NCBI GenBank assembly: GCA_958295845.1
Contig: OY282376.1
Location: 186,001 to 250,000, forward strand
DNA: 64,000 bases
Source: Caldilineaceae bacterium
Lineage (GTDB): Bacteria; Chloroflexota; Anaerolineae; Caldilineales; Caldilineaceae
Direction: 5' to 3'
In this document: positions 58,414-64,000 of the stretch, piece after piece
Numbering within the stretch: position 1 is the first letter of the stretch
Layout: each line of letters begins with the position of its first letter
Position numbers and translations under genes: made by a program
Notes under the pieces: model-generated
What the model was told of the DNA's origin: nothing
The model's database searches: none
What the model saw: the letters and a program-made list of their open reading frames with translations, nothing else

Positions 58414-58884
58414 TCAGACAGGTGGCGTGTGTCCCCACAATTGGCGCCAGGCGCCGGCAGAGTCATGGCAGTCGGTGCAATGCCCAAAGAATGAGACATG
58501 ACTTACGTCGGTCTCAAAGTCGTATTGGGACTTCATCGCCTGGCGAAAGGAACGCAAGACGCTGTGCGGTAGCTCGAGCAAGCTGTCGCATGAGCGGCAG
58601 ACGAGGTGGTGATGCGGTTCGGGGCCGGCCAATTCGAAGGCAAGCCGGCCGTCGGCCATATGCACCATCGTCAGGATGCGCTGTTCTGTCAGAAAATGCA
58701 GAACCCGGTAGACAGTGGCCCGACTCAGAGTTGGAGCGATGCGGTGTACCTGGTCGTACACAGCTTCGGGCGTGACGTGCTTACCGAGCTGACAGACGGC
58801 GTCGAGGATGAGTTGGCGTTGGGGGGTTACCCGGTAGCCGCGTTTGCGTAACTGCCGATTGATCTCTGTGGTATTGTGGCACAT
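58414..58884 (-). CDS. zur: Fur-family regulator, Zur-like (copy 1)
   Basis: 156 residues from ATG 58884. Winged-helix part RKRGYRVTPQRQLILDAV and LSRATVYRVLHFL, then metal sites: HHHLVCRSC and FFGHCTDCHDS (two CxxC pairs, structural zinc) and sensing His residues. Fur-family proteins repress metal-uptake genes when metal is bound; the adjacent znu-type genes make zinc the likely metal. It leads the operon from the promoter at 58922 and is followed after 17 bases by the znuA-aztD fusion. The C-terminus is 11 residues longer than in copy 2. Confidence 0.9.
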   Translation of the reverse strand: MCHNTTEINRQLRKRGYRVTPQRQLILDAVCQLGKHVTPEAVYDQVHRIAPTLSRATVYRVLHFLTEQRILTMVHMADGRLAFELAGPEPHHHLVCRSCDSLLELPHSVLRSFRQAMKSQYDFETDVSHVSFFGHCTDCHDSAGAWRQLWGHTPPV

Positions 58885-58895
58885 GATAATTTTGT

Positions 58896-58950
58896 TTGTT
58901 GCGAATTGATGCAACAAGATAATATTATCATAAGCCGGGGACGGTGTCAA
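58896..58950 (-). promoter_or_regulatory. Promoter and candidate Zur operator of zinc operon copy 1
   Basis: On the minus strand TTGACA (58950-58945) and TAATAT (58927-58922) are 17 bases apart. The -10 overlaps a perfect palindrome GATAATATTATC (58918-58929). Immediately downstream is a second inverted repeat TTGTTGC-8-GCAACAA (58896-58917). Both are well placed for autoregulated repression. No clear ribosome-binding site precedes the zur start. Confidence 0.7.
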
Positions 58951-59201
58951 TACCGGATTCCCGTCTACTCCAAGGCAATCGCATCTATTTGGCTCAAAAC
59001 CTCGTGACGCTACCTGACTCGAGTCTCAGTTCAGGGCAAAACGCCGCGAACAGTGCAAATCATGGCGCGCGGCCGCAAATCCGAATGACTTCCGACTGAT
59101 TTGGCGTCCAAATTTAGATGCGATTGCCCTGGGCGAATACGGGTCAGGTCTTAACAGGGGTACGGGACTCTGACAACGAGCGGCTTTCGAGAAGAGGATT
59201 C

Positions 59202-60020
59202 TCAGGCAGGGGCTTTTCGCCTGAATGAAACGACCAGTACGAATATCCCGCTTGCAACCAGGGTCATGGCAGGGCCGGCGGGCAAATTGAAGTGGTAGGA
59301 GATGTAGAGGCCGGTCACGGCGGCCGCGGTCCCTATTGCCGCGGCCGCCATCATCATCGAGACGAAACGTCTGACCAACACATAAGCCGTGGCGGCAGGT
59401 GTTACCAGCATCGCCATGACCAGAACGATACCCGCCGCCTGAATCCCAATCACTATAACGAGGGCAAGCATGACCAGCAGCACGTAGTCGACGAAGTTGG
59501 CACGCGCACCGACAACCTGCGACCCGACGGGGTCAAAGCTCGCGAACAGCAGCCAGTGGTGAAGAGCGAATAGCCCCAGGATGACCACGATGGTTATCCC
59601 AAGGGACACATAGATGTCGGTCGGAGAAATGGCCAGGATCTGCCCCAAGAGCAAGTCTTCCATATCGACCCCAATCGTCGGTGAAGTCGCCAGCATGACA
59701 AGCCCCAGGGCAAACATGGCCGCAAAGAGAATGCCTATGGAAGTATCCGCGCTGAGACCCGCACGCCGGCTCACAATCCTGACCAGCACGGCAACGGAGA
59801 CGCCTGTTGGGACGGCGGCTATGGCCGGGTTGATGCCCACGATGAACCCAAGCACCATTCCCGGCAGCACCGCGTGGGCGAGGGCGTCCCCCATGAAGGC
59901 GAGGTTCCTGGTGACGACGTACGCGCCAAGTAGCGGGCACATCACGCCAACAAGCACCGAGCCGATTAGGGCTCTCACCATGAAGCCGTACTCAAGTGGT
60001 GCGAGAACGAAATCTATCAT
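59202..60020 (-). CDS. znuB: Zinc ABC transporter permease
   Basis: 272 residues, ABC-3 family metal permease with about eight predicted membrane segments. Family marks are LLGAYVVTRNLAFMGDALAHAVLPG near residue 30 and ARANFVDYVLLVMLALVIV, and IQAAGIVLVMAMLVTPAATA. It forms the channel for zinc (or manganese) with znuC, whose stop is 9 bases upstream. Its C-terminal part is repeated as a pseudogene at 51824. The 250 bases between its end and copy-1 zur contain only duplicated flank. Confidence 0.93.
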   Translation of the reverse strand: MIDFVLAPLEYGFMVRALIGSVLVGVMCPLLGAYVVTRNLAFMGDALAHAVLPGMVLGFIVGINPAIAAVPTGVSVAVLVRIVSRRAGLSADTSIGILFAAMFALGLVMLATSPTIGVDMEDLLLGQILAISPTDIYVSLGITIVVILGLFALHHWLLFASFDPVGSQVVGARANFVDYVLLVMLALVIVIGIQAAGIVLVMAMLVTPAATAYVLVRRFVSMMMAAAAIGTAAAVTGLYISYHFNLPAGPAMTLVASGIFVLVVSFRRKAPA

Positions 60021-60029
60021 CTCGTCTCG

Positions 60030-60785
60030 CTACCGCTCCCCGTCCCTCGTAAGGCGCACACCGTGGGCGCCGTACAGCTTCTCCATGACCTCGGGCGTGA
60101 ACACCTGGTCGGGAGGGCCGCAGGCGCACACTTGGCGGTTCAGACACAATACCTGGTCGAAGCGACCGGCCAGGTTGGTCAAGTCGTGGGTTGCCAAGAG
60201 GACGATGCGCCCTTCATTCTTCATTGTTTGGAGGACCTCTATGAGGCCTTCCTGGGCGCCCACGTCAACGCCGCTGAATGCCTCATCCAAAAGGAGAACA
60301 CTTGCTTCCTGGGTGAGCGCCCTGGCTACGAATACCCTCTGCTTCTGCCCTCCCGAAAGCTCGGTCATAAGAGCCGAGCGATGGTCCCACAGGCCCACAC
60401 GGCATAGGCACTCGTCGACAAGGTCGCGGTCTTTCTTCCCGGGTCGCCGGCACCATCCCAGTTTGCAGCACAGGCCCATCATTGCAACGTCCATGACGGT
60501 CACAGGGAACCGCCAGTTGACGCTCTCTTGCTGAGGCACGTAGGCCAACGCGCCACTTCTCCGGTCTACCCGGTGAAGGGTTACCTTCCCCCGGCGGACG
60601 GGGAGGAGCCCGGCAATAGCATTGAACAGCGTGCTCTTGCCGGCTCCGTTCGGTCCTACAACGCCCATCAGAGTCCCCGCATGTACGTCGAAGGTGACGT
60701 TACTCAGGGCCATGTGCCCATCGAGTTCGACAGTCACGTCCTGAAGCGACATGCTCGCGGCGTGTACGTTCGGAGCGGGGTTCAC
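60030..60785 (-). CDS. znuC: Zinc ABC transporter ATPase
   Basis: 251 residues from GTG 60785. Walker A GPNGAGKST near residue 43, Q-loop PQQESVNW, signature LSGGQKQR, Walker B VLLLDEAF and H-loop ATHD. The TGA of znuA and the GTG start overlap by four bases (GTGA), so translation is coupled. It energises metal import through the znuB-type permease. The Cys pair in MMGLCCKLGWC is unusual for this loop but is not known to bind metal. A decayed copy of its first 21 codons lies at 55935. Confidence 0.94.
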   Translation of the reverse strand: MNPAPNVHAASMSLQDVTVELDGHMALSNVTFDVHAGTLMGVVGPNGAGKSTLFNAIAGLLPVRRGKVTLHRVDRRSGALAYVPQQESVNWRFPVTVMDVAMMGLCCKLGWCRRPGKKDRDLVDECLCRVGLWDHRSALMTELSGGQKQRVFVARALTQEASVLLLDEAFSGVDVGAQEGLIEVLQTMKNEGRIVLLATHDLTNLAGRFDQVLCLNRQVCACGPPDQVFTPEVMEKLYGAHGVRLTRDGER

Positions 60786-61981
60786 TGCAATGCCCCGACG
60801 ATGCGTTCCACGTTTGTACGCACCATACCAAGGTAGGTGTCAGCGCCGCTGCCCTCCGGCCCAAGGGAACCAGAATAGAGCCGGACCAGCTCCGCGCCAG
60901 TCTCCTCTGCTATGGTTTGCGCCAGCCTCTCGCTGACTGTCGTCTCACCAAACACCGCTTGTATATCGTGCTCCCGAACCACATCGACCAGTCCCGCAAT
61001 GTGCTCCGCAGACGGCTCCACGTGAGTCGCAAGAGACGGTATAACCAAGCCGACTACCTCGAACCCATAGGCCTCTGCAAAGTAGGAGAGGCTGTCGTGT
61101 GATGTAACCAGCAGTCTGCGCTCCGGCTCCACAGTACCAACCTGCTCTTGGATCCAGGCGTGAAGCTCGTCGAGCTGCTCCCCATACTCAGAGGCGTTCC
61201 GTAAGTAGTCCTCCGCGTTCTCAGGGTCTATGGCCGAGAGGCGAGCGGCTACTTCGTTGACCGCGACCTTCACCCGGATCGGGTCGAACCAGAAGTGGGG
61301 ATCCAGAAGTCCGTGTGCGTGCTCTTCATGGTCGCCTTCGTCACTGTGATCGTCCCCTTCCTCGTCTTCGGCATGGCCGTGCTCGTCTTCATCCCCGTGC
61401 TCGTCTTCATCCTCGTGCTCATCTTCATCCTCGTCATGGCCGTGCTCGTCTTCATCCTCGTGCTCGTCTTCATCCTCGTCATGGCCGTGCTCATCTTCAT
61501 CCTCGTGATCGTCTTCATCCTCGTCATGGCCGTGCTCGTCTTCATCCCCGTGATCGTCATGCATATCGACCATGGTAAACTCAATGGGATCTACGCTCTC
61601 ACCAAGCGCGACTACCTTGGACTCATCTGCACTGGCGTTGTGTACCAGTTCATGCAGCCATTCGCCTTCCAGGCCGAGACCGACAGTAAACACAACATCG
61701 GCGTCAGCTACCCGGGCAACGTCGCGAGCGCCTGGCAGAAAAGTGTGCGGATCGCCACCCACCGGAAGCAGGCTGAAGACCTCGACCCTGCTTCCCCCTA
61801 CAACCCGAGCCCAGTCAGCCACAAAGTTGGTGGTTGTCACCACCTGGATCGGCGGCCCGGAGGTTGAGGCCTGAGGAGCATCCGCGCTGGCAGATGTCGT
61901 CTCAGGCGCGACTGGGGTGCAAGCGGCCAGAAGGATAATCAGCGTGAGAACCGATGACAGGATTCGAAGTGAGTGAAGCAT
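60782..61981 (-). CDS. znuA: Zinc-binding ABC lipoprotein (ZnuA type) with His/Asp-rich loop
   Basis: 399 residues from ATG 61981. Lipobox LLAAC gives the lipidated Cys21. Zinc ligands: H79 in GGDPHTF, H229 in LDPHFWF, a third His in TSHDS and the acid in FGETTVS. The loop between the first two ligands (about residues 140-224) is almost entirely His, Asp and Glu, built from repeats like HEDEDEHGHDED, and would bind several zinc ions. The propeller domain of copy 1 is not present. Apart from that it is very similar to the copy at 55994, so the two arose by duplication. Confidence 0.94.
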   Translation of the reverse strand: MLHSLRILSSVLTLIILLAACTPVAPETTSASADAPQASTSGPPIQVVTTTNFVADWARVVGGSRVEVFSLLPVGGDPHTFLPGARDVARVADADVVFTVGLGLEGEWLHELVHNASADESKVVALGESVDPIEFTMVDMHDDHGDEDEHGHDEDEDDHEDEDEHGHDEDEDEHEDEDEHGHDEDEDEHEDEDEHGDEDEHGHAEDEEGDDHSDEGDHEEHAHGLLDPHFWFDPIRVKVAVNEVAARLSAIDPENAEDYLRNASEYGEQLDELHAWIQEQVGTVEPERRLLVTSHDSLSYFAEAYGFEVVGLVIPSLATHVEPSAEHIAGLVDVVREHDIQAVFGETTVSERLAQTIAEETGAELVRLYSGSLGPEGSGADTYLGMVRTNVERIVGALQ

Positions 61982-62031
61982 CTGCGGGTACCCTTTCGTC
62001 AGACAGGTGGCGTGTGTCCCCACAATTGGCG

Positions 62032-62469
62032 TCAGGCGCCGGCAGAGTCATGGCAGTCGGTGCAATGCCCAAAGAATGAGACATGACTTACGTCGGTCTC
62101 AAAGTCGTATTGGGACTTCATCGCCTGGCGAAAGGAACGCAAGACGCTGTGCGGTAGCTCGAGCAAGCTGTCGCATGAGCGGCAGACGAGGTGGTGATGC
62201 GGTTCGGGGCCGGCCAATTCGAAGGCAAGCCGGCCGTCGGCCATATGCACCATCGTCAGGATGCGCTGTTCTGTCAGAAAATGCAGAACCCGGTAGACAG
62301 TGGCCCGACTCAGAGTTGGAGCGATGCGGTGTACCTGGTCGTACACAGCTTCGGGCGTGACGTGCTTACCGAGCTGACAGACGGCGTCGAGGATGAGTTG
62401 GCGTTGGGGGGTTACCCGGTAGCCGCGTTTGCGTAACTGCCGATTGATCTCTGTGGTATTGTGGCACAT
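62032..62469 (-). CDS. zur: Fur-family regulator, Zur-like (copy 2, C-terminally shorter)
   Basis: 145 residues, essentially identical to copy 1 except for its end. Copy 1 continues SAGAWRQLWGHTPPV, while here the Trp codon is TGA, a single G-to-A change on the coding strand. All recognisable DNA-binding and zinc-binding residues (HHHLVC, CTDCHDS) are kept, so it may still function. It leads the intact zinc operon. Confidence 0.9.
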   Translation of the reverse strand: MCHNTTEINRQLRKRGYRVTPQRQLILDAVCQLGKHVTPEAVYDQVHRIAPTLSRATVYRVLHFLTEQRILTMVHMADGRLAFELAGPEPHHHLVCRSCDSLLELPHSVLRSFRQAMKSQYDFETDVSHVSFFGHCTDCHDSAGA

Positions 62470-62481
62470 GATAATTTTGCT

Positions 62482-62535
62482 TGTTGAGAATTGTTGCAAC
62501 TGAACAATATTATCACAGGCCGGGGGCGATGTCAA
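62482..62535 (-). promoter_or_regulatory. Promoter and candidate Zur operator of zinc operon copy 2
   Basis: TTGACA (62535-62530) and TAATAT (62512-62507) with a 17-base spacer, as in copy 1. The inverted repeats are weakened: the -10 palindrome has lost one arm (GAACAATATTATC) and the downstream repeat reads TTGTTGAG-ATTG-TTGCAAC. The two operons may therefore differ in repression. Confidence 0.6.
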
Positions 62536-62612
62536 TACCGGATTCCAGTCAACTGCTTTCGCATTCTCAAACTACTCTTGTTGACCGGACCATCTTGCCG
62601 GCGAGACAGAAA

Positions 62613-62690
62613 ATCAATCGATTCACGGGGGTACCCGACTCCCTGCAGATCCAAAAACTGACTTCCCCAACTGGCATTAGGCCCTACTAA
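62613..62690 (+). pseudogene. IS982-family-like transposase fragment 3 (extreme C-terminus)
   Basis: About 20 codons (INRFTGVPDSLQIQKLTSPT) match the end of fragment 1 (INRLTGVPDYQQIQKAGLP). It lies just upstream of the zinc operon promoter, at the right-hand border of the zinc locus. Confidence 0.5.
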
Positions 62691-63721
62691 AAGCTATCCT
62701 CATACACTGCCAATATCGCCGCCAGACTACGCCTGCCTTCGGCGCCGTCGATGACCGGGTCTTCCCCGCGGCGGATGCCGGCGATGAAGTCCTTGAGGAT
62801 GGCGATATGGCCGCTGGTCGAGATGCCGCGCGGGTCGCCGGCCATACCCGGGTCCACCTGCTCGGTCGCGACCGGCCACGGCTCGACCGATTGTTTGGAC
62901 TCGTCGGCCAGTCCCCAGCGCAGGACAGACTCGCCCTCGATCTGGATGCCGCCGTTGGTGCCGTAGACCTCGAGCCGGTGGGGGAATCCGGGTTCAGTGG
63001 CCACTGTAGCGGTGATCGTCGCCACGGAGCCGTTGGCAAAACGCAGCACCGCGGCGGCCGTGTCTTCGATTTCCACCGAGCGATGCCGCGAATCGGCAAA
63101 GGCATGCGTCTCGACCGGATCGCCCAGGAACCAGAGCAGCAGGTCGATGATGTGAATGCCCTGGTTCATCAGCACGCCGCCGCCGTCCATGGCCCACGTG
63201 CCCCGCCATTCCGCCTGGGCGTAGTAGGGCTCATCGCGTAAGTAGGGCATCGTCACCACGCCAATCGTGATTTCGCCCAGGTCGCCGCCGTGGATGGCAT
63301 CGTGGACGCGGCGGAATAGCGGCTCAGCCCGGCGCTGCAGACAGACGCCCAGCTGCACGCCGTTGTCGCGGCAGGCCGCGATCATGGCGTCGGCGTCGGC
63401 CAGCGAGAGCGCCATCGGTTTTTCCACCAACACGTGTTTGCCGCTTGACGCGGCCGCGATCGCCTGCTGCGCGTGATAGCCGCTGGGCGTGCAGATGCAG
63501 ACAGCATCGACCGACGGGTTCGCCAGCAGATCGTCATAGGAGCTGGCCGGCGCGCCGAATCGCTCGGTTATATCATCGTAGCGGGCCGGGTTGTAGTGGC
63601 CGACGCCCACCAGGCGCGCGCCCAGGTCGGCGCATTCCTGAATCGCGTTCAGATGGTACTCCGCCACCATCCCCGCGCCGAGGATGGCAAAGCCAAGTTC
63701 AGACTTATCGTTTTGTGTCAT
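62687..63721 (-). CDS. Gfo/Idh/MocA-family oxidoreductase
   Basis: 344 residues from ATG 63721, which overlaps the stop of the upstream isomerase by ATGA. The Rossmann motif FAILGAGMVAEYHLN opens the chain, EKPMALSLADADAM (catalytic-type Lys of EKP) is near residue 100, and a C-terminal substrate domain has MNQGIHIIDLLLWFLG with the conserved Gly-His-Asp pattern. NAD(P)-dependent oxidation or reduction of a sugar or inositol is expected. It is encoded together with a TIM-barrel isomerase. Confidence 0.92.
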   Translation of the reverse strand: MTQNDKSELGFAILGAGMVAEYHLNAIQECADLGARLVGVGHYNPARYDDITERFGAPASSYDDLLANPSVDAVCICTPSGYHAQQAIAAASSGKHVLVEKPMALSLADADAMIAACRDNGVQLGVCLQRRAEPLFRRVHDAIHGGDLGEITIGVVTMPYLRDEPYYAQAEWRGTWAMDGGGVLMNQGIHIIDLLLWFLGDPVETHAFADSRHRSVEIEDTAAAVLRFANGSVATITATVATEPGFPHRLEVYGTNGGIQIEGESVLRWGLADESKQSVEPWPVATEQVDPGMAGDPRGISTSGHIAILKDFIAGIRRGEDPVIDGAEGRRSLAAILAVYEDSF

Positions 63722-64000
63722 TTTGTCTCGTCCCACATGCGGCGCAGATACTCTCCGGCGGGGCCCGCCTGGGCGGCGAGGTCATCCCAGCGGCACTCGA
63801 TCGAGATGCGTCCGCTGTAGCCGCCCTGGTGCAGGCGGCGGAAAAACTCCTCATACGGGTAACTGCCTTCGCCGGGCGCAACGCGATGCGTGTCCGCGAC
63901 ATGCACGTGCTCGATCCATGCGGCGCAGGTGGTGATGTTTTCCAGCGGTTCGTCGTCCTCCATCATATGGTAGAGATCGGCCAGCAGGCGCACGCGCAGA
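63718..64000 (-). CDS. Sugar-phosphate isomerase/epimerase family (partial, 5' end beyond window)
   Basis: The last about 94 codons are seen: LADLYHMMEDDEPL, IEHVHVADTHRVAPGEG and GRISIECRWDD, the second half of a xylose-isomerase-like TIM barrel with the conserved Glu near its end. No start is in the window. Its TGA overlaps the ATG of the Gfo/Idh/MocA gene, showing one transcript. Confidence 0.85.
   Translation of the reverse strand, partial: LRVRLLADLYHMMEDDEPLENITTCAAWIEHVHVADTHRVAPGEGSYPYEEFFRRLHQGGYSGRISIECRWDDLAAQAGPAGEYLRRMWDETK

Noticed and set aside
58951..59201. Additional gene between the two zinc operons
   Set aside because: The stretch contains only flank sequence also seen at 51753-51823 and no frame with protein character.

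Overview
The window looks like a chromosomal segment of a GC-rich, non-model bacterium. The infC-rpmI-rplT block, the sugar-catabolism gene families and the several phytanoyl-CoA-dioxygenase-like (PhyH) genes fit a Chloroflexota genome (Anaerolineae/Caldilineae type). This assignment rests on gene content and style, not on a phylogenetic marker comparison. Both window ends cut genes: a ThDP enzyme at the left and a TIM-barrel isomerase at the right.

Left third (1-15.2 kb): a ThDP enzyme and a D-2-hydroxyacid dehydrogenase, tRNA-Val, then a duplicated block made of a 5' hairpin element, a Cache-domain lipoprotein, an M20 peptidase and thrS. The second copy of this block keeps the hairpin and a Cache lipoprotein expanded to six domains, but its peptidase and thrS are reduced to a chimeric scar. 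Next come the translation genes infC (AUU start), rpmI and rplT with a leader and attenuator-like hairpin, a TrmH-type rRNA methyltransferase, a membrane-anchored helix-hairpin-helix protein and tRNA-Lys.

Middle (15.2-51 kb): a decayed sugar operon, PhyH, PD-(D/E)XK and Uma2 nuclease-fold genes with decayed paralogs, and an intact alpha-galactoside-type operon (two permeases, a binding protein, GH36, SDR, GH4, PhyH). Then an AIM24-like protein, an aminotransferase/HAD/glutamate-cysteine-ligase-like operon, a YbaK deacylase, two tandem zinc dehydrogenases and a 1405-residue LRR / trypsin-like protease / SH3 surface protein. A long minus-strand catabolic run follows, with four TIM-barrel isomerases, a D-2-hydroxyacid dehydrogenase, an SDR, a GH88 hydrolase, a methyltransferase and a NucS-like nuclease.

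Right part (51-62.7 kb): the most unusual region, a zinc-acquisition locus present in two copies. The complete copy reads zur-znuA-znuC-znuB. The other copy reads zur, then a znuA whose His/Asp-rich loop carries an inserted beta-propeller resembling the zinc chaperone AztD. In that copy most of znuC and znuB has been replaced by a block encoding an unknown protein, a 33-residue ORF, a COG0523/CobW GTPase and a WD40 protein. Terminal fragments of znuC and znuB remain on either side, and fragments of what looks like an IS982-family transposase lie at three edges of the locus. I infer a zinc-starvation module rebuilt by duplication and replacement, in which chaperone and receptor have been joined in one chain. 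The window ends with a Gfo/Idh/MocA oxidoreductase and an isomerase.
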